Shown here one piece after another: positions 50,701 to 62,590 of a stretch of DNA of 64,000 nt. The translations under genes and the position numbers were made by a program. Under the pieces are notes generated by a model, which was given only the letters and a program-made list of their open reading frames with translations, was not told where the DNA came from and did not search any database. The stretch is from Macrosoma leucophasiata (Eukaryota; Arthropoda; Insecta; Lepidoptera; Hedylidae): positions 22,981,001 to 23,045,000 of the forward strand of contig JAWQUS010000001.1 in NCBI GenBank assembly GCA_036365455.1, given 5' to 3'. Numbering within the stretch: position 1 is the first letter of the stretch; each line of letters starts with the position of its first letter.

Positions 50701-53308
50701 GTTTTGGCGCATTTGAAAAAAGCTGGGTACAAAAAAAAGCTCGATATTTGGGTACCTCACGAGCTCACTGAAAGAAACCTAATGAACCGTGTACTCATTT
50801 GTGATTCTTTATTACGACCTAATGAAACCGAATCATTTTTGAAGAAGCTGATAACTGGTGATGAAAAGTGCATCACGTACGACAAGAACGTGCGAAAAAG
50901 GTCGTGGTCAAAGGCCGGTCAGGCTTCACAGACTGGCGAAACCCGGGTTAACTCGCAATAAGGTGATGTTGTGTGTTTGGTGGGCTATACTATATTAAAA
51001 AATGTTTTGAATTATCTTAAAAAATGCGAAGAAAACTTTTTCCCCAACATAATATATCTATCTCCTCAGAAGTATACTACATCTTCGAACATTTTTCTAA
51101 TATTTTGCCTGAATGACAGATCCTCAACACATTGGCTCAAAAAATGAATTTTGAGCCCAAGTTATACCAGCCAATAAACGCTGAATATCACAAATGGGGT
51201 CAAAAACAGTCTAACGGCTCATTTTCTGGTCTTCTTGGAGAAATGGTCAATGGGAAAGCTGATGTGGCTTTAGGAAACCTGCAATACACACCCTATCATT
51301 TGGAGTTGACTGATCTGAGTATACCCTATACGTCACAATGCTGGACATTTTTAACTCCTGAGGCTCTTACGGACAATTCTTGGAAAACCTTGATTTTGCC
51401 ATTCAAGTAAGTAATTGGAATCAATTACCTACATTTTCTTATCTTGATGTGGATTTTATCCGCGGAAGAACTATATAATTTGTCGTATGTACCCGCTCGT
51501 AAATTTTTATACCAGGTTTTACAGGAATATTCGAATTGACTAAATACTTCAGCTCATATATCATTACTTCAGCTGAAAGACGTCCACTGCTGGACAAAAT
51601 CCTTCCCCAAAAAATATGCTTACAACAGGGTTATGCGTCATAAGATATAGGTACCATAATTGCCACGCTTGGGAAGCGGATCGGAGATCGCAATGGCGGT
51701 AGATTATTCGCGAGAATTGCTGCCTATCCCGCGTTATTGCATTATTACCATCCTATCGGAATGTGACTGCCACAGATATTAGATGAAGTCTTTGGTGACT
51801 GCCATTGTTCGGTTCACTGATTGCACGGGCGAAAGAATTTTCCATTAGTGGGCGGTTGGGTCGCCATATTTCCACAACATTAACATAAGTATTATCATAT
51901 CTATTAATTTTCAAGGTTGTACATGTGGATTGCAGTATTGCTTGTTTTATTAGTAACAGGAGCAATATTTTTTGGACTTGCCAGATATCACATGAACTTA
52001 TTAGATTACAGGAAAAGTGCTAGCCCCAAATTAGAAAAAATATATTCAGGTAAACATTTATTGATAGATCTTGATTAATTGATAGGCTTTATGTAAATAA
52101 TATATGTATTTTTTAACTATCAAATTTTAGACAGGTACCTACATCTGCGATAAAACACATCGGATTCAAAAGCTCAAGCAAAAGAGTTGTATGTCACAGT
52201 TTGTCTAATCAACAGTTTTCATTTGATCAAAGTGAATGAAGTAATTGTACCTCCCTGTAGTTGAGAGTTATTATCGTATGAGAGAATGAACATTAAAATA
52301 CTTACAAAAGCTGTTTTTTAAATCAACTAACTTGTAGTCACAAATGGTACCTACAAGTATTTTGTTATACACTGAACCTTTAACAAACAAAATAAACACA
52401 TACTAAAGTCAACATCCTTCTTCACAGATGGCAAACCAGTCGGCCTGTATTTGTTCGGCGAAATAACTAACAGCATTCTTTACACGTATGGCATGTTACT
52501 GGTAGTGTCACTGCCTAAATTGCCCACTGGTTGGTCAATACGCTTACTCACCGGATGGTATTGGCTTTACTGTATTCTCCTAGTAGTGTCCTACAGAGCA
52601 AGCATGACTGCTATACTCGCAAACCCAGCGCCCAGAGTAACTATAGACACCTTAAAAGAACTAGTCGATAGCAAAATATCTTGCGGTGGATGGGGTTCAG
52701 AAACGAAGCGATTCTTCGACGAATCCCTCGACGAATTGGGACAGAAGATCGGCGAGAAATTCGAAACAATAGACGATCCTGAGAACGCAACCAAAAGAAT
52801 AGTCCAAGGCACTTTCGCTTACTACGACAGCGAGAATTTCTTGAAGTATCTGAGCGTCAAACGAAAGAGTATGTACATGGAACTTGAGGTGGACAACTCT
52901 ACAATAAATTCTACTGAAGTGGACACGGGTGGTGAGCGAAATTTGCACATCATGTCGGATTGTGTCGTCAATATTCCGATTTCTATAGGTTTCCATAAGA
53001 ATTCCCCATTGAAACCATTGGCAGACACGTATTTGAGAAGAATCGTCGAAGTGGGACTGGTGGAAAAATGGCTGAATGATGCAATGTACAGGATAAGGAC
53101 CCGCGACACGAGCGAGGACGAAGTGAAAGCTTTGATCAATTTGAAGAAGATGTACTGCGCATTTATTGCTCTAGCTATTGGATACGGTTTAAGTTTTATT
53201 AGTTTTATAGGCGAATTTATTCATTGGCATTTTATAGTGAAAAAGGATCCTAGCTTCGATAAATACGCTATAGATCTATATTACATGAACAAAAATAAGA
53301 AACAATAA
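35709..53308 (+). CDS. divergent ionotropic receptor (IR), probably IR21a-like, 7 exons, 696 aa
   Basis: A ligand- or temperature-gated cation channel subunit of the insect IR family, acting in the sensory neuron membrane. Exons: 35709-35758, 38810-39017, 39902-40050, 49199-49580, 51120-51406, 51916-52049, 52428-53308; 2091 nt, all phases agree. Residues 1-24 are a signal peptide (KIKLILFSAIVTVIFG). S1 includes LNVVYLDHVPSVL, NGSFSGLLGEMVNGKADVAL and LTDLSIPYTSQCWTFLTPE. M1 is about 360-383, pore and M2 about 415-466, S2 has SCGGWGSETKRFFDES, M3 about 645-670. Where iGluRs have the glutamate-binding arginine the sequence reads LQYTPYHLE, without arginine, as in divergent IRs. The body (YIMLHDIRLFHSDLHYLWKR) resembles IR21a, a thermosensory co-receptor; that assignment is from memory and tentative (other candidates: IR68a, IR93a, IR40a). 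Confidence 0.9.
35985..36105 (-). mobile_element. Rep-A fragment in IR intron 1
   Basis: Reversed 3' part (GTGGCAAACAACCATGCAG), old and diverged. Confidence 0.65.
36106..37800. other. AT-rich IR intron 1 sequence
   Basis: Very AT-rich with no gene recognised. A GGGGCTGTCCAATATTGGAC block near 37,522 and the following ~220 bp look like a dispersed repeat, class unknown. Confidence 0.4.
37807..38776 (+). mobile_element. RTE-type LINE, 5'-truncated, with 11-bp target duplication
   Basis: An open frame to the stop at 38758-38760 encodes the reverse transcriptase from the fingers/palm (QGCVLSS region, LLYADDAVIVSS) to the C-terminus ([22 protein letters not shown]). The tandem ATAC tail follows. 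ACTTAGTATTG is duplicated exactly at 37796-37806 and 38777-38787. It sits in IR intron 1 and ends 33 bp before exon 2. Confidence 0.95.
38810..39017 (+). CDS. IR exon 2
   Basis: Acceptor TTTTTGTTTTTAG, donor GTGGGT after ATG, ends in phase 0. It encodes KELEFVLTDMLNGISKNGDV and VFEGALFKRIFAVPFVM. An RTE insertion lies 33 bp upstream. Confidence 0.85.
39071..39165 (+). mobile_element. Rep-B SINE head fragment
   Basis: CTGCCTCAATAGTCCAGTGG with a shortened B-box region, then TTTGCCCGGAATG; heavily deleted. Confidence 0.6.
39220..39464 (+). mobile_element. Rep-A copy, degraded
   Basis: ACTGGTGGTAGAGCTCCAGT to GATGACATAAAAAA with inner losses. Confidence 0.7.
39558..39901 (+). mobile_element. 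Rep-B SINE abutting IR exon 3
   Basis: Head CTGTCTCAGTAGCCTTATGG (decayed A box), body GGTAATATGCTCGGAGATG, end GGATTACAGGCGTGATGTTA then CGCTTTTTTTCAG. The AG that ends it is the exon 3 acceptor. Confidence 0.8.
39902..40050 (+). CDS. IR exon 3
   Basis: Acceptor CGCTTTTTTTCAG, donor GTAAAT, ends in phase 2. It encodes EEYEDLLSPNFYTLESLRQA and LILLANGLQVTRLLRFGD. The pyrimidine tract belongs to the 3' end of a Rep-B SINE. Confidence 0.85.
40667..41716 (+). CDS. retrotransposon ORF1 protein: PHD finger, coiled coil, RNA-binding region
   Basis: 349 residues, intact, ATG in context TAATAATG. Residues 4-49 form a C4HC3 PHD-type finger (C4, C7, C20, C23, H28, C31, C46, C49; WLCPSC at the end). 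Residues about 90-190 have heptad-rich helical sequence (EIRSMRLELNSIRSEFRELR). From about 190 (DNDLELTGLPE) to the C-terminus is a basic, RRM-like nucleic-acid-binding region typical of LINE ORF1 proteins. It probably packages element RNA. The 3' half is GC-rich relative to the surroundings. Confidence 0.88.
   Translation: MSKCGACGKFMSPNNECVRCSKCNVSYHRGCVAIPEKAVIKEAWLCPSCKIKIPREDNSSTPVRSLSANYKKPQAAPQVSPSSDESTSVSDELKVDLGLEIRSMRLELNSIRSEFRELRVEVMDFKSALCVYNERMVSIEGRLSILENDFSTKTPPGIDKLEDTIVDLKQKLNDRDQELLDNDLELTGLPETRDESLLHIMKTISCKLGVEVDERDFVHMERLGGVRRNVMEEGGAGNEASAQRPRPIAVRFSRRITRDQWLRAARVRRVLTTTDIEVAGPSKRIYVNERLTRTNKHLFYLARQAGARLQWRFVWTRDGKILVRKEDGQPSKLVRSEQDIKKIFGVNGV
42181..44770 (+). pseudogene. 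retrotransposon ORF2 (endonuclease + reverse transcriptase), one frameshift
   Basis: The first frame, open from 42181 with no ATG before 42301, encodes an APE-type endonuclease (VGIYNAGSLG, INETWL, GTAYRPPW, LLGDFNVNM) and breaks at about 42770. The second frame is open from 42776 (SETLIDLICTDL) to 44770 and carries the reverse transcriptase: PLPKKSNPVDVADLRPIS, LLDFSRAFDAI, SRGVPQGSNLSPTIFSIY and HIYADDVQVY. One base change of length near 42770 separates the frames. The C-terminal ~60-100 residues usual for the family are absent, so this copy cannot make a whole protein. Confidence 0.9.
44795..44975 (+). mobile_element. Rep-A fragment joined to the CR1-like element
   Basis: GATGGCCCCGTAATTACTATCACAG-like sequence onward to GCCACCTCCTTTTTACAT. 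It marks where the LINE 3' end was lost. Confidence 0.65.
45204..46040 (-). ncRNA. possible spliced antisense transcript in IR intron 3
   Basis: On the minus strand, three exon-like segments carry good splice signals: first segment ending at 45862 (CAACTTTG|GTAAGTATC), second 45657-45538 (acceptor CTTATACTTTTGCAG, donor AA|GTAAGG), third 45288-45204 (acceptor TTTTTTTTTTACAG, donor GAG|GTAATG). Just upstream (46050-46130) is an unusually GC-rich, promoter-like patch. The joined second and third segments hold a 42-codon frame (MNRKVHEPVWTLWTYPQ...). It could be a lncRNA or the 5' end of a small gene. No repeat family covers it. Confidence 0.3.
46243..46436 (+). repeat. Rep-I element
   Basis: From CTAGCGGCCCGCCCCGGCTT to ATCGGTTAAGTGGTTTAGG and TTTATATATATTAAGAT. 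Both end motifs recur in other Rep-I copies. Confidence 0.65.
46450..46972 (+). mobile_element. LINE 3' UTR with (TTC)n tail
   Basis: Non-coding sequence ending GCGCCAATAAATTATTTTC and a TTC tandem run to about 46972, typical of a LINE 3' end. Its coding part is absent. Confidence 0.5.
46980..48810 (+). mobile_element. Jockey-like LINE reverse transcriptase, broken, with 3' UTR
   Basis: Palm motif FCDLSKAFDCVQHETL at about 46990, a deletion, then MGIPQGSIL, VLFADDTSLVF (catalytic FADD), FLGITVDAKLQW; a frameshift near 47,665, then VLQKRAVRAIYGL and finally KVIKERLYKCNYYKTCDYLN in a third frame to a stop at about 48119. The 3' end runs to TTTTCTATTTCTATT near 48,810. It is dead and 5'-truncated. 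Confidence 0.88.
48955..49164 (+). other. possible in-phase cassette exon of the IR gene
   Basis: A 210-nt stretch bounded by AG (CCCTGAAAG) and a donor-like GTAGGT. It is open for 70 codons in exactly the frame needed between exons 3 and 4 (phase 2 on both sides). It reads protein-like (LLSLLPSFVVEFDDADVFN). The acceptor lacks a pyrimidine tract and direct joining of exon 3 to 4 gives a good IR reading, so it may be chance. Confidence 0.3.
49199..49580 (+). CDS. IR exon 4 (S1 lobe start)
   Basis: Acceptor TTTTTTCTTCCAG, donor GTAAGT, ends in phase 0. It encodes KYIMLHDIRLFHSDLHYLWK, PIKGVFISRRVDIWRNGKFH and LNVVYLDHVPSVLVM. The preceding intron is 9.1 kb and holds the CR1-like and Jockey-like elements. 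Confidence 0.92.
49866..50001 (+). repeat. Rep-D copy
   Basis: GCGCAACTGCCTAAGGGAGA to ATATGCGATTAGGGGCGGCG; reverse complement of 4376-4502. Confidence 0.65.
50211..51053 (+). mobile_element. mariner-like DNA transposon, internally deleted
   Basis: The ends AGGTTGGGGAAAAAGTC and (reverse complement) TGTTGGGGAAAAAGTTT are inverted repeats flanked by TA. Inside are pieces of mariner transposase: RVAQIWFKRFQSGNFDVKDA (helix-turn-helix part), KKKLDIWVPHELTERNL and LITGDEKCITYDK (first catalytic aspartate). The region with the other two catalytic acids is missing and stops interrupt the frame. It cannot encode transposase. Confidence 0.9.
51120..51406 (+). CDS. IR exon 5 (S1 lobe)
   Basis: Acceptor GAATGACAG, donor GTAAGT, ends in phase 2. 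It encodes ILNTLAQKMNFEPKLYQPIN and LSIPYTSQCWTFLTPE, a hallmark of insect IR ligand-binding domains. Confidence 0.93.
51545..51620 (-). mobile_element. BovB/RTE-like LINE 3' scrap
   Basis: CAGCTGAAAGACGTCCACTG followed by CTGGACAAAATCCTTCCCC is the reverse of the LINE 3' end motif at 22430. Confidence 0.6.
51916..52049 (+). CDS. IR exon 6 (M1 helix)
   Basis: Acceptor TTAATTTTCAAG, donor GTAAAC, phase 2 to phase 1. It encodes the first membrane helix MWIAVLLVLLVTGAIFFGLA. Confidence 0.88.
52428..53308 (+). CDS. IR exon 7 (pore, M2, S2, M3, stop)
   Basis: Acceptor CATCCTTCTTCACAG; 293 codons to TAA at 53306-53308. It carries the pore and M2 (WLYCILLVVSYRASMTAIL), S2 (SCGGWGSETKRFF, NIPISIGFHKNSPLKPLAD, VGLVEKWLNDAM) and M3 (FIALAIGYGLSFISFIGEF). 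The cytoplasmic tail is short. Confidence 0.95.
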
Positions 53309-53313
53309 TGACT

Positions 53314-53358
53314 AATAAATGTATTCAAATTATTTACAACACAATAGAAAGAAATAAA
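53314..53358 (+). other. IR polyadenylation signals
   Basis: AATAAA occurs at 53314-53319 and 53353-53358, 6 and 45 bp after the stop codon. Either could direct 3' end formation. Confidence 0.5.
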
Positions 53359-53564
53359 TTATGTAAGTTCAGTCACATTTATACATATACACGTACCAAT
53401 TTCGTTAGTGTAAATAAGTACTTGATTAGAATTAATACCATTGGTGTAGCTAAAATGGATGGCAGCCGGGGCGGATGAGAAAAAAAGGAGGAATGACTCC
53501 CCATTCTTTTGCGTTTGTATCTAAACCTGCTAGTCAATTTTGGTTATATAAACACAGATGATCA

Positions 53565-53885
53565 CTAAAGAGGGTGTCGCCCTTTGTCCGTCGCCCAAAT
53601 GGAGAACGGTCCCAAGGTGGGTGGCGTCCACGTGTTCCGCACGCCATTAGTGTTGGTTGGAGCCAAAGAGCTCAACCTATGGAGGGCTCGGAGACGAGCG
53701 GCCGCCGGCGGGGTCGCGGATGCGTGCCACTGATGGCGGACGAGTTGGAACACCGCGGGGTTTCAGTGAGTACGAGTCTCACACTACCCGCAATCTTTTC
53801 CCCTAGACGGCAAGCGTTCATAAAGGTGTCCCCGCGTAAAAAAAAAAGGTGTCACCCCTAAACGGGTGGCACCCGGTGCGGGCCG
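53565..53885. repeat. GC-rich block, probable retroelement 3' end
   Basis: Unusually GC-rich (GTCGCCCTTTGTCCGTCGCC, CGGCCGCCGGCGGGGTCGCG) between AT-rich flanks, ending near AAAAAAAAAAGGTGTCACCC. No coding motif is recognised. It lies beyond the receptor's polyadenylation signals. Confidence 0.35.
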
Positions 53886-55060
53886 CGCCCTATAGTTATT
53901 TAATACAAATACTATACTAAAAATATAACATACCTAGTTTTAGAGATTAGTTTTGTTACTTTTGCTACAGTCATACACATGGAATTTGAAGATTTATCTT
54001 ATTGCAGTAATCCTAGCTATACCAACGTCACACTGAAATTCAGTATAGACTCACAACAATACTATAATAGGATTCATTACAATGTTGTATGTATAGTTTA
54101 CAGGACTGCCACCAGTTCAGATTTTAGACACAGGTTTCAATGGCGAAATAACATTGTTCCACTACATTTCTGTTAGGTGACTACCCTGAGAATAAATTAT
54201 AAGCAAAAGAAGAAAATCAGATTGAAACAAATGATATTTGTAGGCTTAGGGCAAGTATAAACAGGTATGCAATAATCCTTTTCGCATATTATTATACAGG
54301 GTTATTTGTAACCAGCGCATAATTCTTATAAGAAGAAAGTCTTTGGCTCATCAAGACTAACACTTTTGTCATACAACTTTTTCTAATTCAATATTTTTTT
54401 TACCATACAAAAAATAATAAATAGAATTTGCAGTTCTATTACTTCTTAACTTCATGTTACATAAACATCTGACGTCTGTACCTAATTACCTAAGAATATA
54501 CCTATGAAACGTAGTGCTAACAATTGATAGAACTCCCATTTGAAACAATTTTATTTCTTATCATGTGATGTACTGCGTTTTGGCAAAAGTCATAGAACAA
54601 AAGTTGTTGGTCTTAATGTACCTAACTCACCTTTGATGATTTATGTGTTAGTTATACTTAACCCTGTATATTTAGATCTTTTTTTGCTGAGTTTGTGTAT
54701 AAGATCAGATTAATATATCATTTTTAGATTGCACACAAGTGCATGCACCTATGCTTAATTAAGTCGCTCACTTACTTACATATTTATATATTATTTCACC
54801 AAATTCATGAGACATGATTATCTTATAGTTATTTAAGTAATTAGAATTAATTCAGTTCAATTTTATATACCTAGTTATAGATGTAACATGTATCAAAATA
54901 CCAATTTTACCAAACATTTTGCATAATAGTAATAAAAATGTTTTAAAAAAATGTTTTTTTCTTGACCAGTATCCAAGTAATTGGGAGAAAATACACAAAT
55001 ATTAATCTGTGTTTAATTATGTATGGGTACATTGTTTATACATTTCATTATCATTATTAT
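53886..55060. other. AT-rich intergenic sequence
   Basis: Between the receptor and the Aurora kinase 3' end. No gene or repeat family is recognised. Confidence 0.5.
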
Positions 55061-55307
55061 TTTTTTTTATGTAATGGAAGTGGCAAACAAGCATGCAGCT
55101 CACAATGATGTTAAGTGATGACTGCAGCCTATAGACACCCACACAAAGACTAAGGTTTTATGCCTCTGTGCCGGAGATTACAGGGCCGTACATAACCACC
55201 TGACCGGAACACGATAGTGCTGAAGACTACCATTTAGCGGCAAGTATATTAGGTAATGCGGTGGTGCCTACGCCCGCGAGCTCCGACACTGCAGCTCTAC
55301 CACCAGT
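55061..55307 (-). mobile_element. Rep-A copy downstream of the Aurora gene
   Basis: Reversed copy with T-run; part of the middle (after CACAAAGACTAAGG) is deleted. Confidence 0.8.
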
Positions 55308-55554
55308 GAAAATTAATTTGAATTAATTATGAATTCATGATTAAAAACTTCATATTCATTAAAATTTTAACAAAGTTTTATAAGACTACTTGATATGTTT
55401 GTATTATAAGCTAAAATGCTAAATTTTTTTTGTTGATACTATAATTGACTATGCTAAAAATAATGAATTATGGAATTCACAAATTATCTATAGTAAATTA
55501 AATCATTAAATATGTCTCTCATCTTTGGATATGAGCCTGTTCACTAAAACAATC

Positions 55555-56583
55555 TTATTTTTGCTCAGCATTGAAAATTGTAGGTTTTGCACCTTCCGGA
55601 GCATTCTCCATGATCCACGGATGCTGTAAAACATTTACCAATGGCAGTCTTTGCTCTGGATTTATCACAAGTAGCTTTCCCATTAAATCTTTTGCTTTCT
55701 CCGATACAAATTCTGGATACTTTATTATTACATATCTAATTTTTCTATATGTTTGATGTGAGTCTTTAGCGTCAAAAGGTGGTAGACCGACTAGTAGTTC
55801 ATAGCACAATACTCCGAGACTCCAAATATCTACTGCATAACTGTGAGGCCTCCCTTCAATCATTTCAGGTGACAAGTAATCTAATGTGCCACATAGTGTC
55901 ATTCTTCTGGATGAAGGTGAATGAACAGACCAACCAAAATCGGCAATTTTTAACTCTCCATTATATCCAATCAATAAGTTTTCAGGCTTTATATCTCTAT
56001 GTATGACTTTTTTGGAATGGCAATAAATTAAGGCTTTAGTTAAATCTCTTATGTAAATGGCGGCCGTTTTTTCGTCGAAACGCTGTTGTTCCTTCAAAAG
56101 TTTATACAGGGCACCAAGCTTGGCGTATTCTAAAATTAAATAGATTCGCTTTTCGTCGTGAAAATAACCATACATGCGTAGAATGTTTGGATGGCGTAAG
56201 CGACACTGGATCTCTACTTCACGCCGCACCTGATGTTCGATTTCAGAATCTAATATTTGACTTTTAAATAGAACTTTCAACGCCACAACGTAGTGGGATT
56301 CTTTTTCACGTGCCAAGTACACGTTGCCGAATTTACCTTTGCCAAGTGGTCGACCCAGATCGAAATCAGACAGCGACCATTGTTTTTTCTTCTCGTCTCG
56401 TTTCACTTCAAGTTTCCCAGCTGCATTGTTTTCAGGGGGCTTGTTGTTGCTCTGTAAGGGTCGGCTGACTGGCAGACCTGGTACTTTGAAGCTATCAGCT
56501 GGTGGTTTTTGTACACAACCGCAATTCGACCGACCAGCGGTTGGCGGCCGGTTTTCTTTACAATCACACTTTTGAACGTTCAT
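55555..56583 (-). CDS. Aurora-type serine/threonine kinase, intronless, 342 aa
   Basis: A mitotic kinase phosphorylating centrosome, spindle or chromosomal passenger substrates. Start ATG at 56583-56581 (context GAAAATGAAC, A at -3); a longer upstream reading would need a TTG. Residues 9-11 are KEN (in KENRPP), an APC/C-Cdh1 destruction signal. Kinase domain about 75-325: glycine loop [10 protein letters not shown] (81-90), VALK lysine 103, [10 protein letters not shown] (aspartate 197), DFG 215-217, activation segment [11 protein letters not shown] with the regulatory threonine at 229, then [10 protein letters not shown] follows DFG ([13 protein letters not shown]), as in Aurora A and B. The A/B assignment is uncertain; the short KEN-bearing N-terminus slightly favours A. 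No intron interrupts it. Confidence 0.93.
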   Translation of the reverse strand: MNVQKCDCKENRPPTAGRSNCGCVQKPPADSFKVPGLPVSRPLQSNNKPPENNAAGKLEVKRDEKKKQWSLSDFDLGRPLGKGKFGNVYLAREKESHYVVALKVLFKSQILDSEIEHQVRREVEIQCRLRHPNILRMYGYFHDEKRIYLILEYAKLGALYKLLKEQQRFDEKTAAIYIRDLTKALIYCHSKKVIHRDIKPENLLIGYNGELKIADFGWSVHSPSSRRMTLCGTLDYLSPEMIEGRPHSYAVDIWSLGVLCYELLVGLPPFDAKDSHQTYRKIRYVIIKYPEFVSEKAKDLMGKLLVINPEQRLPLVNVLQHPWIMENAPEGAKPTIFNAEQK

Positions 56584-57540
56584 TTTCACAGTTTCAGTAT
56601 GATTTATTGAAGTGAAACTGCTAAACACAGCGTAGAAGTTCGTAAAAAAGGACAACTTGTTCTCAGAATTCAAAGATTCGTATATTTCGAATCACACACA
56701 TTCAAACACCAACGTTTTTTGATGTCAAGGTAAATGAAAATGTCAACTCAAACAAACCATACGTCACGCGTGAAAAATCCTAGTATTTCTATAGTTTTTT
56801 TTATCACAATAAAAAAAAATTACTTTGTATTTCCCATATTATTATAAATGCAAAAGTATGTCGTAATTTTGTTTTGTTTGCGTGACTCGTTCCCGCATTG
56901 TTCTTACTAATTGAGAGTAAAAAAAAGAAAGGTTTTAGGTAAAATAATGTTGTTAGCTGTCCGCGTGTAGTCCGATTTACACTGAGCCCACTGTTCAGTT
57001 CTGTGCTGGCTGAGCTCTGCAGGTGCAGCAGCAGCAGGTGTCATGATACTCTTAGATATGGAAGTACTCGTATACAAACTTCCTACTGCCCGTCATAGCT
57101 TTGCTGACGTTATTTTTGTACTGTGTGAGCACTGGAGCTTTCGAGGTAAGATGCTTTGTTTTTCACCTGACCAACCTATCATGACATTACTATTTTATTT
57201 ACTGATAGCCTTTTAAAGGAGATTTTGAAGAAATTGTGTTTATTGCAGTTAGCAGTATAGTCGAATAAAAAGTAACGGCGGCGCAGTACACGGTACTGAC
57301 ATCTTGCAATGGCCGTAGTGTATTTCGGAACATAGGCTTTCTATTAATTTGACGTTTTAGGTCATTGACCAGTTAGGTTGTCAAAAACCAGCTGTTTCGT
57401 TGTCATATCAACCGAATTTTTATGTGAGAAAGTTAATTACTTTTAAAAGTGTCTCATATCTTTGTGTCTTGTTCATCAATCAGTTTTATATAAAATAACG
57501 TGATCCTGAATATATCTTCTAGTTGGTTGAGGTAAGTTTA
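56584..57540. promoter_or_regulatory. divergent upstream region of Aurora kinase and RWDD4
   Basis: Minus-strand Aurora and plus-strand RWDD4 are transcribed away from this ~1-kb region. Two good plus-strand donors, CGAG|GTAAGA at 57146 and GAG|GTAAGT at 57532, mark likely alternative 5' exons. A short frame, ATG at 57043 (MILLDMEVLVYKLPTARHSF), is open to the first donor. No TATA box could be assigned. Confidence 0.4.
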
Positions 57541-58077
57541 TACATTTGAACATGTTAGCACCTACAATTAATTGGGTACATATTCCACATTGAAGGTTTA
57601 ATTTAAACATCAAAATGTTCAGCCATGTTTATTACTAAATATTCCGTTGAAAAATATACTAATTCAGTTTTTTATTTTCTAAATACAATGCACCATTGTA
57701 TGTTTTTTTGAGGTTATAATTTTTTCAACTTACAAAGTAACTGCAAAGTTATGAATTAGGTAATTTCGTCGCACTAAAACGCCACACATCTCTGTTTTGA
57801 AGGTCTCTTGTACTATTTCACTTTATTAGCTATTTCACTGAATTATTTAGTTACAATAATAGCAACTAACATGTGATCATCAACTACAGGCCTGTATTTG
57901 TTGTAGGATAGATAATTTCACACATTCTAGCTTATCTATAATCTAGATGTAATGGGGTACTACAGGTGTAAATTATAATAAAAACATTTAAGTCTAGCTA
58001 ACATTATGAAAGTAGTGTCATGACATTTATCAGACATCCCCATAAATTGTGGTTCGAACTACCCACTGAGGTGTGCT

Positions 58078-58377
58078 CTCGGTGCTACAACATTCTTCTT
58101 CTTCAATGGCGTCATAGGTTTATTTCAAGGCTGGCTGTATGTTGGTAACTCCTCTATGGCGTAATTCTTGTGAGGTGTGTTTGTAGTCTTGCTTTAACCA
58201 ATGAGTGTGGCCTATGTTAAAGCAAGACAGTGAACCAATTCAATTTCAATTCAACTACTTTGTGCCATGAGAACCAGGCTCGGGGTGTGCAAATAATCAC
58301 AGGCGACAGTGACCACTTTCCATCAAGTGTTCGGTCCTGCTTGTCTGTCAACCTTTTGACATAAAAAAAAAAACATT
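58078..58377 (+). repeat. A-tailed dispersed repeat (possible SINE)
   Basis: Contains CAGTGACCACTTTCCATCAA and ends CCTTTTGACATAAAAAAAAAAA. The A-run end suggests a retroposon. Confidence 0.45.
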
Positions 58378-58518
58378 TTCTGAATATACCTATCTAATAT
58401 TTTTTTTGTAAGAAGTACAATGACAGTAATGTATAACTAATATTGTAATGTAAATAAGTTCTTAAACCCTTGTAAATTGTGATAGATTAATGATAGGAAA
58501 CATTATATATTATAACTA

Positions 58519-58580
58519 CTAGTGGCCATCCCCGGCTTCGCATGCGGATAACCTAGATACTGACTGCAGCGCATCTGCCG
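58519..58580 (+). repeat. Rep-I core fragment
   Basis: CTAGTGGCCATCCCCGGCTT, a diverged form of the Rep-I start. Confidence 0.5.
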
Positions 58581-58699
58581 GGCTGGTTTGTGAATCTAAA
58601 TGTTCCAGGGTGCCACCCAAAGGCATCCAAAAAATTAAAAATTATTTAATCGGTTATTTAAAGGATCCAGACATGGCATCGCAGATTCTGCAAAAAGGC

Positions 58700-58895
58700 C
58701 TAGGTGAGACAACATCATGGTTTCAAAATTGGTGGTTTTACACTATACAAAGGCAACTGTCCACAAGTAAGGCTGGGAAATAATGCTTTACCAGAACAAG
58801 ACAGTGTTAGATATCTAGGATTATATCTAGCCCGTCGCCTCACATGGAAGGTACACGTTAAAAAGAAGAGACAAGACTTAATCATTCAATATTGA
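58700..58895 (+). mobile_element. Jockey-like reverse transcriptase scrap
   Basis: The frame gives GNNALPEQDSVRYLGLYLAR followed by RLTWKVHVKKKR, the RYLG-LDRRLTW region of Jockey-type elements. Both sides are lost. Confidence 0.75.
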
Positions 58896-59137
58896 AATGA
58901 CTTGAAAGAAAGTGCCCTCTAGACCTATTAAGAGGCATAAACAATAATGTATAATACCTACAAACAATAATGTATAATATACCTAATTAACAAATAAGGG
59001 CACACGTCGCTGGACTGATTGCCCTCCATGACAAGTACTAAATTTCATAACCGTTTGCTGAATGTTCTATACAGAACAGATTAGACTCTTTTGGTTGCTG
59101 GGAAGAAACAGCAAACTCAGTAGATAATAAACTCTTA

Positions 59138-59283
59138 CCCCCTTATTCATAAACATACATTAGATACGTTTTAGCTATAGAATATTTTGTCTTTGTCAGT
59201 TGCATTGTCAAATGTGCAGGATAGAAAAAGACAAAGGAGAGATTAGCAACACTTTAGCTAAAATACGCTTATGAATAAGGGGG
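59138..59283. mobile_element. 146-bp MITE, copy 2
   Basis: Same length and ends as 1666-1811 (CCCCCTTATTCATAAACAT), about 90% similar by eye. TTA precedes and TCA follows. Confidence 0.8.
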
Positions 59284-59577
59284 TCAATTTCTAGTCTCAA
59301 AACAACTCACAATGCACTGTTATGTGAAAAGACTTAAAGAGGAAATATATAGTATGATCTTATGAAAATAGGATGTGTAGGTTCGAATGCCTTAAACTCA
59401 TTTGCTAAAAGTGGTTGCACTGATCGAAAGTAAAAATAGGAAAAAAAACAAATTGTAATCGGTTCAAATCAGTCTAGCTGTTTAGGAGGAGTCCATCAAC
59501 ATATACAAGTACAGTATAATTATAATAATATGTATGTTATAAAGACTATTGTTTCATTTTCAGAATCTTGAAACATA

Positions 59578-62590
<3,013 letters not shown>

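Noticed and set aside
56584..56673. 30-residue N-terminal extension of the Aurora kinase
   Set aside because: It would start at TTG, not ATG; the ATG at 56583 has a good context and begins a typical Aurora N-terminus with a KEN box.
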